A stretch of DNA of 45,365 nt from Coemansia sp. RSA 1804. Lineage: Eukaryota > Kickxellomycota > Kickxellomycetes > Kickxellales > Kickxellaceae. Positions 1 to 11,600 of this stretch are shown in pieces. A model generated the notes under the pieces. The model searched no databases. It saw nothing but the letters and a program-made list of their open reading frames with translations, and was not told the DNA's origin. The stretch is taken from the NCBI GenBank assembly GCA_027578815.1, contig JANBTH010000050.1:1-45365 (forward strand). Direction: 5' to 3'. A program made the translations under genes and the position numbers. The first letter of the stretch is position 1; each line of letters begins with the position of its first letter.

Positions 1-988
1 ACTCGTACCAGTCCGTTGCTGCATACCAGTAAAGTGCAGACATGACTGCACCACTGTTCAGCAGCTTTCTTGATAATTGCAAGCAACACTCAGGCCGAGT
101 ACAAGTCAAGTTTCTCCAATCTTCTCGGGTTGCAAGTTTCTTTCTTTTTTAATTGTTTTTTCTTTGTTTCTTCTGGTTTTCATCATTTAATATCTGGGTC
201 AAAACGTCAATATATAACCAATATAAAATCTACCAACTTTTCGACTCTTGAGAATCAACAACTTCCAAAGGTTTCCAGAATTAATTTTTTCTTCCTGAGA
301 GAGCTTGAGAATTCCAAAGATTCACAAGACAATAAACCTGAAAAATATCAATAACCTTTATGCGATATGTGAAACTGAATGGAGTTAGAGGGGGAGTAGC
401 GTACAGTCAATGCCAAGTATGGAGATTCATTTTCTTTTTAATTTTTGTTCTCACAATTTACAAATGCAAGTCTGCTTGCGTATCTGGGGTAAAATTATTT
501 TTTTTATGAATTTCTATTCTGTTTGCTCTTGGTAGATTGTTATATTGTTTCTGAGTGGAGGAGGGGTTGTATTGATAGCCATTTTCAACATGTCCCAGGA
601 GGGGTTTCTTCTGGCGCTCATAGCCAAATAATAAACGCATAATATTATTTCTCATATCACTCCACCAATATGAGAATCCAAATAACTGTTTCCTTTGGAA
701 TCCCACAAAATGTCGTCATGCAGTACTCATCGTCTCTGTCAATAGTTTGGAAAAGATAGTGCAATGGCATGCCTGTGGACACACAAAAATACACGTATAT
801 AACCGGACAATTCCCAACTATAACATTCTGTGTATTTCGAAAGAAGATTTAAAAACACAGTGCAAATAGGGAATCATTTGTTTTGTTATACTTATTCTTG
901 GTATCGCATCTATTTTTGTATAGACACATTAATCTACTGATACACAGCACCCTTCCTTCTAATCCCCAGTCCTAGAAAACATACCGGA
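1..988. other. Intergenic, no supported gene
   Basis: AT-rich sequence with several short open frames (for example around 70-354 and 458-706). None has a recognisable domain or convincing start; the minus-strand one begins only at a GTG. The last ~200 bases are the probable promoter and 5' leader of the wall-protein gene at 989. Confidence 0.6.
796..802 (+). promoter_or_regulatory. Probable TATA box for the 989 gene
   Basis: A TATATAA heptamer lies 187 bases before the ATG at 989, in an otherwise uncoding AT-rich leader. Position and sequence fit a fungal core promoter; there is no experimental support in the sequence itself. Confidence 0.4.
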
Positions 989-1420
989 ATGCGCCAGGTA
1001 CTTTCGCTCTCATTTTTTGTTGCTGTGATCTCACAGGGCACCTTTGCTGCCTACGGCGGCTCTGGATACGGCGCTGCCGGCCCTTCTGCGCCTGCTCCCA
1101 AGCCCTACAGCAGCGCTCCAGTCCACCACTACGTTGGAAATCCTGCACCGACTGTCTACCACAAGGCCCCAGCCTCGAGCGGTTATCAGAAGGCACCCAC
1201 TGGCCCAGCTTACCCTGTGGCACATGCGCCTTCTCCAAAGAAGCCCAGCTATGGCAGTCCAGCACCTGCTCCTTACGCCGCTCCAGCCCCGGCTCCGGCT
1301 CCGGCTCCCAAGCCCGCACACCCGTACAGCAAACCACATGCGTCGGCTCCTTACTCGGCCAGCCCAGCTCCCGCACCTGCACCTTATAAGGGCGGCAACA
1401 GCCAGCCTTCTTACGGAAAG

Positions 1421-1482
<62 letters not shown>

Positions 1483-2818
1483 CGCTCCTGCTCCTGCTCC
1501 CGCCCCCGCTCCAGCACCGGCGCACAGCTACGGCAAGGGTGATGACAAGTACTCTGCTCCCGAGACCGAGCCCAAGTACGGTTCTGCTGGCGCCAAGCCC
1601 AAGTGCGACCACGACAAGGAATGCTCCCAGGGGCCAGCACCTGCACCAGCACCCGCTCCCGCTCCCGCACCTGCCTATGGCAAGGGCGATAACAAATACT
1701 CGTCGGAAGCTGCCGGCGAATACTCCTCCGCAAACACTGGATATGGCAGTGCTCCTGACCACAAGGCTGCTGATTATGCCCCGGCACCAGCCTACGCGTC
1801 GAGCAGTGCCGACTATGGCACAGAGGGAGCCGGATATGGCTCCGGTGGATACTCCAGCTCCTCCTCCAGCAAGGTCGAGCCAATTGTGTCGTACACAACC
1901 TACACCGTTGTCTCTGTCAACACCGTCTACACCACCGTGTCGGTGAGTGCCACCCAGGCGCCAAGCTATGCTTCCAGCAGCGCCGAGTACTCCTCTGCGG
2001 CACCCTCTTCCACTGGCTACGAGGTTGTTGCTCCGTACAACACTGGCTACGGTGCTGCTGCCTCGTCAAGCTCCGCCTACGAGACCGTTGCCCCCACCAG
2101 CGCTACGTATGCTACCGTTGCTCCCACCAGCGCAAAGTACGAGACTGTTGAGCCCTCAAGCACCAGCTATGCCTCGGTAGCGCCCACCAGCGGCGCCGAG
2201 TATGGCTCCGCCGCTCCCTCCAGCCAGGAGTACGAGACTGTTGCTCCTACCAGCGTCACCTATGCCACAGTTGCGTCCTCAAGCACTGCTTACGAGACTG
2301 TTGCTCCCACCACTGTTGCCTATGAAACAGTTGCCCCGACCACTGTTGCCTACGAGACCGTTGCTCCCACCAGCGCAAAGTACGAGACCGTTGAGCCCTC
2401 CAGCACTGGCTACGAGACTGTTGAGCCAACCAGCGTAGTCTACGCCACTGTTGCTCCCTCGAGCACGGCGTACGAGACCGTTGCGCCGACCAGCGTGACC
2501 TACGCTACTGTCGCCCCGACCAGCACCGTGTACGAGACTGTTGCTCCAACAAGCGAGTCCTACGGAACCGTTGCTCCAGCAACCACCGTGTATGTCACTG
2601 TTGCTCCAACCAGCAAGTCCACTTATGCCACCGTCGCCCCATCGTCCTCGGCATGCTCCACCGTTGCTTCCTCCAGCTACCAGAGCGACGTCGATGAGTC
2701 CAGCGAGACCGAATACGACGATGTTGCGCCTACTTCTCACGGCTACTCCGTCCCATCCGCCAACTACAGCTCCAAGCCTTCTCCGCCAAAGAACTCTGGT
2801 TACTACATGATGAACTAA
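989..2818 (+). CDS. Secreted Pro/Ala- and Tyr/Thr-repeat cell-wall-type protein
   Basis: Encodes 609 aa. The first ~20 residues (MRQVLSLSFFVAVISQGTFA) form a typical signal peptide with probable cleavage after TFA. Two repeat regimes follow. Residues ~25-290 are rich in Pro, Ala, Tyr and Gly with long PAPAPA tracts, the longest encoded around 1423-1520 by repeated GCTCCT. From ~residue 325 onward a ~10-residue repeat of the form YETVAPTSxx recurs about twenty times. A short Ser/Thr/Val/Tyr stretch (YTTYTVVSVNTVYTT) separates the two. No catalytic domain and no C-terminal hydrophobic GPI signal are visible; the end is polar (GYYMMN). The Ser/Thr repeats are probably O-glycosylated, suggesting a structural wall or extracellular matrix protein. 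Long open frames in other frames here are by-products of the repeats. The exact function is unknown. Confidence 0.85.
1423..1520 (+). repeat. GCTCCT hexanucleotide microsatellite coding for (Ala-Pro)n
   Basis: Near-perfect tandem GCTCCT units with a few C-for-T third-position changes sit inside the wall-protein gene. The unit is six bases, so length changes keep the frame and only alter the Pro-Ala tract. Likely length-variable between strains. Confidence 0.85.
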
Positions 2819-3542
2819 GTCCTTGTCGGCAGCACTAGAAGGCAGATATATTTTGCTTGAACTCGCTCTTAATCTCTCCCTTTTCTCCCTCTTTTGCTTG
2901 TTTCCAAGCACGACCTACAATTAATACATTGACAATATTATATTCAATTACACATAAATATTATTTCAGACCCCTACATATTAAAAATGAAACGGACTGC
3001 AATTAATAAAATAAAATGATAAGCAATAGTTCTTTCCATGTACGCAGCTTTTTATATCTACATATTAAGATTAAGGCAAAGCAATATGTACATACACACG
3101 TCATTTCGTCAATGTAACCCACAACCGTTTTCTTTTGGGCTCCAAAGTCCAAATTTTATTTGCATTCATCCCTATGAACATTGCTCACATGTATTTAGGT
3201 TGGAGATTGTTGGGACATAAAGAATTGCAAGATAGAAAAAGAAATTAATTGCAAAGCGTTGGGCATTTCCATAAAGCAATTTCTTCTTTCTTATGTAAGA
3301 ACTAAACGCAGCAACGGTGCAACATCAATAAACCGTTGTGAATTGACGATTATTCAGCTGCAAATGCTAGTTGGGTTGTAGTGGATTTTCAATATAAAAG
3401 GTGCTTCTACATATCGACAACATGTGAATTCCTTGTTTTATATCAAAACCCTCATTCTCAATATTCATATTTATATTCTCATAACCAGCGGTTTATCCAC
3501 GTGTAATTCAAGTGTCAAATACTGTGTTTTTCTTTAATAGAA
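2819..3542. other. Intergenic, 3' end of wall-protein gene and promoter of ABC transporter
   Basis: AT-rich. It contains AATAAA-like sites around 3005-3015 that could serve polyadenylation of the upstream gene, and a TATA-like element near 3393. A 60-codon open frame near 3038 has no features and is not called. Confidence 0.6.
3393..3400 (+). promoter_or_regulatory. Probable TATA box for ABC transporter
   Basis: TATAAAAG lies 143-150 bases before the ATG at 3543. Good match to the TATA consensus; assignment is by position only. Confidence 0.45.
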
Positions 3543-5570
3543 ATGGAAACACCAGTAGCTTCTGACACATTGCCGCTCACAAGTAAAAATGAAGAAACCA
3601 AGCCTTCCATGCCAATCCTTAGCTGGAACGACATAAGCTACGATGTCTCAGTCAAAGATGGCGTCCGTCGTATCCTACACAATGTCTCTGGCAGTATCTA
3701 TCCTGGTGAGGTTGTTGCTATCATGGGTGCATCGGGTGCCGGCAAAACCACGCTACTCAACGTTCTATCAGGGCGAATCCAAGGTGGAAAGCTATTTGGT
3801 GACGTCAAATTCAACGGTGCCAAGCGCGATCCACACACATTTAAGCGCATGCTGGCCTATGTTGAACAAGAAGACCTGATGCACGACACTCTAACTGTTG
3901 AGGAAACACTAGCTGTCTCCGCAAGGCTTCGGTTATCAAGCAAGAAATACACGGACAAGGAAAAACTGCAGCGCGTAGATAAAGTTATGCGCCAGCTGCG
4001 TCTTTCACACATTGCAAACTCAAGGATTGGCGGTGCCAGCAAGCGCGGCATATCTGGCGGTGAACGCAAGCGTGTGAGTATTGGCATTGAACTTGTCACT
4101 GATCCATCTATTCTGGTTCTTGATGAGCCATCGTCAGGGTTGGACTCGTCATCTGCCGAAATGGTCGTCAAGCTTACGAAAGACATGGCGCATGAGCGCA
4201 ATCTCTGCACCTTGATGACCATCCATCAGCCCAGCGCAGAGATGGTTGCCCAGTTTGATAAGCTCATTCTTCTCTCCCAGGGAAAGCTTGTGTACATGGG
4301 CCCAGCAGACCAGGCACTACAATATTTTGAGAAGCTCGGCTATCCGACAACCAACCCAAATCCTGCCAACTTCTATATTGATCTGACGACTATTGATTTT
4401 ACATCGTCCACTGCTACAAAGGAGAGTGAGACTCGTGTACAAAGTCTTGTTGACTGTTATGCCGAGTTTAGTCGCAACGGTTCCAAGCTTCTTGTAGACA
4501 AGTCCTCATCCGCTGAATCCGAAACTACTGGTAATTTTAACAATATTAGTGCCGCGGCTGGTACAGACTACTCTGGAGAAATGCGTGAGCATAAAAGTAG
4601 TAGTCCAGAAATATTGCCGTCTTCAGAACAAAATGGCAGCAGCTACTTTGGATCGCATTCAGGCGTTGACAAGGACATCACCAACGAGGCGGCAAGCATT
4701 GCGCTGTATCAGGCAACACCACGAAACAGCTGGATTAGCGAGGTGTTTGTGCTCCTTAAGCGCGACTGGCTTCTTAGCGTGCGCGATGTAACGCTGATGT
4801 ACGGATTTGTCTTTCAGTGCATAATGATGATAGTTTTTCTGGGGTTCGTCTTTTTCCAGATGAAAAACGACCAGGCGTCCGTTCAAAACCGTACCGGTAT
4901 GCTCTTTATGCTGGTTATCCAGAGCTCTATTCCGGTGACATTTCCAACCATGACTTCTATAATCCTGGGACACCATGTGCTGATGCGTGAAAGATCAACC
5001 AGCACGTTCCGAATGTCCAGCTACATCTTTGCCAAGGCACTGAGTGTATATCCACTAGCATTCCCTTCCCTAATAATCATGTTTGTTGGTGTGTATTTTA
5101 TAGCACATCTACAGTATGATGCGGCAAAGTTCTTTATCGCACTGGCGGTTCTCATCGTAATTATCTATGCATCTCTGGGTCTCGCTTTTGCATTCTCAAT
5201 GCTTTTTACTGATATGGAAACAGCATTTGTAGTCACACCCGTCGTAACCTTCACTCTCTTTCTTTTTGCTGGTAACATGTCCAACGCAGGCAGAGTTACG
5301 CCAGTACTGCGCTGGATAAAATACATATGTATTTATTACTACGCATACTCGGGATTCATGCAGAATGAGTTTGGTGGATTAAAGCTAGAGTGCGAAAACG
5401 ACCTCACCGCTTGCTACCACACCGGTGAGGAGGTTCTCGCGGCCAATGGCTTGGGTGAGCTTCCCATATGGCTGACTATTATCATTAACTTTTGCATTGG
5501 CACGGCTCTATATGCTATTGGATATGCTGCCCTTCGCTGGATGGCCAAGCCGCGCTACATTTGGATCTGA
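3543..5570 (+). CDS. ABCG-family half-size ABC transporter
   Basis: A single uninterrupted frame of 675 aa, the usual size of an ABCG half-transporter. The order is ATP-binding domain first, membrane domain second (reverse orientation, typical of subfamily G/WHITE). Visible motifs: Walker A GASGAGKTT (residues 62-70), Q-loop Gln109, signature ISGGERKR (170-177), Walker B ILVLDEP (190-196) with D-loop SGLD (198-201), and H-loop His228. A low-complexity Ser/Glu linker covers ~300-400. About six membrane segments follow from ~425 to 660. Half-transporters act as dimers; no partner is encoded next door, so a homodimer or distant partner is likely. The ATG (AGAAATGG) is the first in frame after the TATA-like box. 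Substrate (lipid, sterol or xenobiotic) cannot be told from sequence. The gene converges on the nucleoporin gene with only ~120 bases between the stops. Confidence 0.93.
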   Translation: METPVASDTLPLTSKNEETKPSMPILSWNDISYDVSVKDGVRRILHNVSGSIYPGEVVAIMGASGAGKTTLLNVLSGRIQGGKLFGDVKFNGAKRDPHTFKRMLAYVEQEDLMHDTLTVEETLAVSARLRLSSKKYTDKEKLQRVDKVMRQLRLSHIANSRIGGASKRGISGGERKRVSIGIELVTDPSILVLDEPSSGLDSSSAEMVVKLTKDMAHERNLCTLMTIHQPSAEMVAQFDKLILLSQGKLVYMGPADQALQYFEKLGYPTTNPNPANFYIDLTTIDFTSSTATKESETRVQSLVDCYAEFSRNGSKLLVDKSSSAESETTGNFNNISAAAGTDYSGEMREHKSSSPEILPSSEQNGSSYFGSHSGVDKDITNEAASIALYQATPRNSWISEVFVLLKRDWLLSVRDVTLMYGFVFQCIMMIVFLGFVFFQMKNDQASVQNRTGMLFMLVIQSSIPVTFPTMTSIILGHHVLMRERSTSTFRMSSYIFAKALSVYPLAFPSLIIMFVGVYFIAHLQYDAAKFFIALAVLIVIIYASLGLAFAFSMLFTDMETAFVVTPVVTFTLFLFAGNMSNAGRVTPVLRWIKYICIYYYAYSGFMQNEFGGLKLECENDLTACYHTGEEVLAANGLGELPIWLTIIINFCIGTALYAIGYAALRWMAKPRYIWI

Positions 5571-5692
5571 AAAATATATGCTACTTTTTTATTTTAATTT
5601 TCCTCACCACACAATCTATCTCGTTTAAAAACAAAGATATAACATATAAATAAAACTAAACACCCAATATCGAATTGTCAGAGCCGCCTAAA

Positions 5693-8600
5693 CTAGTCCG
5701 ACTCGTTGTCATAGGCGTTTGTATCGGATGCACTGTGGTCGTCGTCAGTACCATGATTATTAATGATGTCGCGAATGGGATCGGGCTCACTATCCGGAGA
5801 AATAGCCGGATTTTTCTTGGAGGAATTTTGAGGTCTAATCGCAATATCCGGACTAGCTTCTTTGCTTCTCAGCGAGAATACACTTGAAACATCAGTGGCA
5901 TCGTCCAGGCCCACACCAGCAGGCGACTCAGAGTTTGCTTTGCGAAATTCTGCGAATGGATTAATAGATGATGACCCATGGGCTCCAAACCCACTGGAAA
6001 TGCCGCTCATGCTTGTAAAGCTCCCCTGGTCTTTTCCTATTCCAGACGAAATGCGCTTGTTTGCTTCAAATGAGGACATTGAGGCTACACCAAACGCAGG
6101 CCTGTCCAACTTTGTGCCAAATGCTGATGATGATGCTGCTGTTTTTTGTAACCCACTAGAAAATGCATTGGGAAGAGCCCCGCCTCCATTGCTACCAGCT
6201 GTTGATAAAGGTGATTCTTGGTTAGAACTGTTGGATTTTTTGCTCCCAAATGCACCAAAGCTGCCAAGGCGTCCAGATTTAAAGAATGATGATGCACCCA
6301 AGTTTGCCTGCTGCTCTGGCTGGGGCTCAGTTTCATGTTGCAAGAGCGAGATCGCAGAACTGGCAGAAGATGCTGCTGTTGACTGAGAATCAGGCTGGGG
6401 ATCAGACACCTTGTCAGCAGCCGCTACACTGTCAATATCCCTTGAAATGTCACCAAGCCAAAATGATGATTTGGAATTGCTGCTGGGCTCTGTCTTTGCG
6501 TTGCCAGAAGCAGCAACATTCTCAATGCTTTCTGTTTTAGACAAGAGCACAAATTCGTCAGATGCAGATGGTTCTGGAAGGTTGGTGTTCTTGATTGAAG
6601 AGGAGCTAGGGTTAATTTGAGATGTTTTATCTACCTCTTTATCCTCTAAACTGTCATGTGCTGCTCCAGCACTGGGATCCTTTTTAACTAGATCAAACAC
6701 ACAATCAACAAGAGCATCGGCTCCAATTCCAGAAAGCTGCTGGCCAAGCTCATCTATGATTTGTGTTGCTGCAAGTTGTGACAGTGATAAAGCAGATTCA
6801 GCTGCATTAGCTGTTGCCTCTGTTCCCTCAGCAGAATTAACAAGATCCTCACTGTTATCATGGCCTGGCTCCAATTGACTGACATGGACAAATCCATCAG
6901 AATCATGGTCAAGCCCTGGCTTTTCTCCCAGCTTGGAGTCGACACTTGTGGCTGCTTCCTCATCCTTATGCTCAAGCTTGTCCTCTGTAATGCTAATGTC
7001 TTGCTGGTTGGATTCTCCCGCTTCCTCTTTGCTGCTAACGTTCACTGCAGACTCGTCATCGCTGGCCTTGATATCATCCTCACTATCTAGAGACTGAACA
7101 CCATGTCCAGCATCTTCATCATCTGAGATGCCAGCCTTGACAACACTTGAATATGACTGTGATACCTCCGACTTGGTTTCAACTTCATTGACAGACTCCT
7201 CAGGAATAGATTCAGAATCTTTAGATGCAGGAACAGGCTCCACAAAATATATTTCAGGCTTCTCAGCAGCAGAATCGGAGGTTGCAGCCTCAGGCACTAT
7301 GTCACTGCCAAGCTGCTCAGATATGGCATCAGAAGCATCCTTCTCAGAGGTAGCTTCGGATATATGCCCAAGCCTGGAATCAGAATCCTCTTTATCTTCT
7401 AGCTCACTTTCGTAGTCAGTGAAATCAGAAGAATTTTCCTCCAGGGAACCCACAGCTGATGCATTTTCCAGATCACTATCTGAATCTGACACAGATTTGG
7501 TGCCTGCTGTGCCTTGCAATAATCCTGATCCAAGAGAAAGGCTGCCACTTGGCTTGAACTCGCTGATTTGAACTGTGGAAGGTTTATCATGCTTCTCCAA
7601 TGGCTCATCTGCTGGCTTCATAGGCGCCAAAGACAATGATCCAAATGAAAGGCCACCACTGGGTTTAAAGCCGCCAAATGAAAAAACAGGGCTTGCAGCT
7701 TTAGATACTTCAGCAGGGGATGCATCAGGCTTTGCTGCATCACAGACAATACACTTGGCTGCATTCTGTGGACTCTTGAGCTCGCACACTTCACATGTCC
7801 ATTCCCCACCTTGAAGAGCTTTGGACTGAGAAGATCCCAAGCCAAATACTGACTTTGCCGTGTCAGTGGATGAAGAAATTGGCTTTTCGGGTGATGAAGC
7901 AGAAGCCGCTGGCTGAGAAGAGCCAAATGAAAGGCCACCGCTAGGCTTGAAAGCACCAAATAAGCCTGTAGAAGCAGAGCCAGGCTTAAACGCAGGTGCT
8001 TTTTCGGCAGGCTGAAGAATAGGCGGCTTAGCAAATTGAATGTCAGCTGACAAAGGCTGCTTGCCAGCAAAAATTCCTTCACCAGATTTTAACGGTTGAA
8101 CATCCAAAGAGGGAGAAGAGGAATACATGCCAAACATGCCACTGGAAGGCTCCAATGGCTTGAACTCCTCTTCCAGAGTTCTTTGCTGCAGCATGCCAAA
8201 CAAGCCGCCGTCAGCCCTGGGACGCTGCTTGAATGATCCAGCAGCAGGCGCTGGAAGGGCTTGAAGAGGCATTCCAAACATGCCAACAGAAATCGGTTCT
8301 GCTTGCTGAGTTGTACTTCCAGAAGACTGCTGTTGGTGTAAACTGTTCTGCATGCTCTTGAATATGGGTGTCTCCTCAGGCTCGCCAAATACGGGAACAG
8401 GTGGCTCTTCAATGGTAGGATACTCTTGATCGGGCTCAGATCCATATTCCGATTCATACTCAGATTCATCAATCTTTAGTCTTCCAAACACCTTCACATA
8501 GCGCTCAAGGTTAGGCATTGGCTGGTACTTTAGGATATCAGATGCCAGTGAATCGCCGAGCTTGTAAGCATTTGAAACAGCCGATTCCGGTGTCCTGAAA

Positions 8601-11600
8601 ACTGCCATCGAGCGACTATTACGTGTCAAAACATCATGCACCAGCGACCTATGCTTCCGCGCCTGTGCATACGCTGCTGCATTCGAAAATCCAGACACTG
8701 TACTCGCAGCATCGTCTTTGCCGAATCCATGGATGCCAGTCTCACCATCAATAACAATTGATGTCTTGCGGATATTCTTCGACGACCGAGGAACAAGCTC
8801 ACGCACTTTGGCATTCGGGAATAGCGGGTTTGTTCTCGTAGCAGATTGCGCTCCAATATAATCCGTATCCTTTGCTGCAGAAGCGTCACTGGCAACCAAA
8901 TCCTCAGGACGCAAGCCAAAGCCGCGACGAAGTCTGCCTGAGGCTGGCGAGCTCAGCGGCAGATCGTGTGGCGACCATGGCGTTCCTCCGGCAGCAGTCC
9001 TCAATAAAACAGACGGTGTTGCTGGAGTGCCGCCAGCACCAGCAGCTTGGCTAGATCTCCTCGCTGCGCCCTCTTCTGACGGCAAACTGTTTGAAAACGA
9101 CGGTCTCTTCTGAAATCTGGATCCACGGTTCGATTTAGACGCGCCCGAACGGCCGCTGCCAAGATCGATGGCATCAACACGCGCAGCAAGCGTCGTGAGC
9201 TCCTCGTTCTTCTGCTCCAGCGTCTGGGCAACATTGCTCAGCGTGCGCTGGATCGAATCGGCTGTTGGAGCGCGCAACACCAGCGGCAGATTCCTGTATC
9301 TGCTTTCCAGTCGTTCGGCCTCTATGTCGACCACCTGCTCTACATCCTTGGTCCTCTTGCCAATCATATCGAACGCGCGTCTCAGACGGCGCTGGTAGTC
9401 GCGCTGCATAGGATTGAGTCCGCCATCAAACGTGGAGTTGGATGTGGAGTGTGTTGACATCGAAGACTCCAGAATCCGACTGATCTCCTCACGCTTGGTT
9501 TCCATTTTCAGCTGGTTCGAAATCTGCTTTGACAAAAGCTTCTGGCTGGCCTTCAGCTCATCGCGCGAAACCTGCAGAGCCTCAAGAAGACAGTCGGCAA
9601 CTGTGTTCCACGCGTTGGAATCGTCGATGCTCATCTCGTCCATCCGTCTGGTTAGCGGTGCAAGCTGCTCCACTGACGGATCGATAGAAATGGGAGGAAG
9701 GCGCGACGAGCGCACCTGCTCAATGGCTGACTCGGTCTTCCTCAGCGACATCCCAAACGTCTTGAGCTCACGATCGAATCTGTTGCACGTGTGAATATAC
9801 TGCTTTTTGATCACATCTGCTGCCTTTATCTCGAGCTCGCGCTGCATTGCTTCCTTTTTCTCCTGCTCAATACGCAACTCGGCTTGCCTGATCCGCTCGG
9901 CCTTCTCTTTTTCCTGCCTTTCCTTTTCTGCTGCTTGTTGCTGGGCTTGCAGATCAGGCGTGTTGCCGGCCTTTCGAAAAGATAGACCAGGCGTTTGATC
10001 AGGCGAGGCGCTTTCGCTGGAGTCTGCAGTCTTTCCAAATGGCGACTTCAAAGATGCCCGAGTGCTCCATGGGAGTTCAGGCGCACGGGGAGTGGGATCT
10101 TTGGAAAACCCGGCCAATCTCTGGCTTGAAAAGCCGCTTGTCATTGGTGGCTCCTTGGGTTCTTTAGCGGCCGCAGGAACAGAAGCATGCGCAGCTTGAC
10201 CGAATCCTCCAAAAGCAGCAGAACCGCCAAAGGCGCCGGTAGTTGGTTTTGGCGCCCCAGTCTTATCCTTATCCGAAGAAATCAGCGATGCTGCCATGCT
10301 AGCTCCAAATCCACCAAAAGCAGAGGATCCGCCAAAGGCGCTGGTAGTGGGTTTTGGTGCTTCAGTCTTCTGCGTATCCAAATGATTAAGCGATGCTGCC
10401 ATACTAGCTCCAAATCCACCAAAAGCAGAAGACCCACCAAAGGCACTGGCAGTGGGTTTAGATGGTTCCGAAACGTTAGGCAAGGAATCCTTTGGTCTCG
10501 CACCGAAAGCACCACCAAGCGAAGAAGAGGTCGGTGGCTTTCCTACATCCTTGGAGGCTGGGGTATAAGGCTTGAACATGCCTGCGGAGGAATCACTACT
10601 AGCGCCAGAGGGCGCGTCAAATATAGATGGCTCGCTGGAGGAAACATCGAAAATACTCTTGCCCTTGCCAGTTGATCCGCTTAACGCTGCTGAGCCGAAT
10701 CCGCCAAATCCGCCAAAACCTGACGATGCGCCCGGCTTTGATGCACCGCCGAATGTTGGCTGCCCAGTCACGCCAGACGCACTGAGACCTTTGGACATCG
10801 ATGACGCCGAGCTTTTGCCAAATCCCAATCCAGAGGCTGCCGATGATCCAGAAACCCCCGATGATCCAAAGGCACCGCCAAATCCAGCGTTACCTGCAGG
10901 CTTAGTGGCAAACGCCGCCACCATGCCCCCGCTAGCAGTAGTTGACGCAGGGGAAGTCTCCGAACCACCTAATGAGACGTCAGGAAGCTTCTTGACGCTA
11001 GTGACCATGTCAGGGCACTTTCCGCCATTTCTCATCTCGAAAACGTTGTACACATGGTAGGCCAGCATGCATCCGTCGGTGTTCAGCATCCAAAGAATCG
11101 GAACTGGATTAACACGCTTGCCATCATCGGCCAGCGGTGGGAGATCGCTCGTGCTGGTGTAGTCGATGGCAATGCCAATTGGATACGTCTCGGTGCTCGA
11201 ATCGTCCTCAGCGGCAACCGCCGAAAGCGGCATCACCGCCATGCTGCCATCAATGTCCCACTGAGCCCACTCGGCCGACGACTCATCCGCTCCGCCATTC
11301 GCCGCCTTCCTGGTTGCCGCACAGCCGATAGTCATCGTTGCGTCGGAGCTGGTGCCGGCCATAATCACAATGTTCTTGGCGCTGGCGCCCCAGTTGCTAA
11401 TACACGCGATCTGGAACCCCGGATACCGCTCCGGACACATCACCGACGAGCACGGATCCTCGATGTACATCCACTGCATCGGCGCCTTGCTTTTCTCCTG
11501 CGTCACCACATACGCTGCCGTCATATTGTCCTCGAGCTCATCCTCCCCGGCGCCAACACCGCCCCCGTTTCCTGCTTCAAACCCTCCTTCGGGAAACAGT

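Noticed and set aside
70..354. 94-codon plus-strand open frame
   Set aside because: Low-complexity Phe/Ser-rich translation of AT-rich DNA, no ATG at the start of the frame and no recognisable domain.
458..706. 82-codon minus-strand open frame
   Set aside because: Begins with GTG, has no domain, and an in-frame stop lies just upstream.
972..2911. Several long open frames (up to ~300 codons) in other frames and on the minus strand over the wall-protein gene
   Set aside because: They arise from the repetitive coding sequence and are Leu/Pro, Ser/Arg or Gln/Glu low-complexity translations; only the + frame has a signal peptide and coherent repeats.
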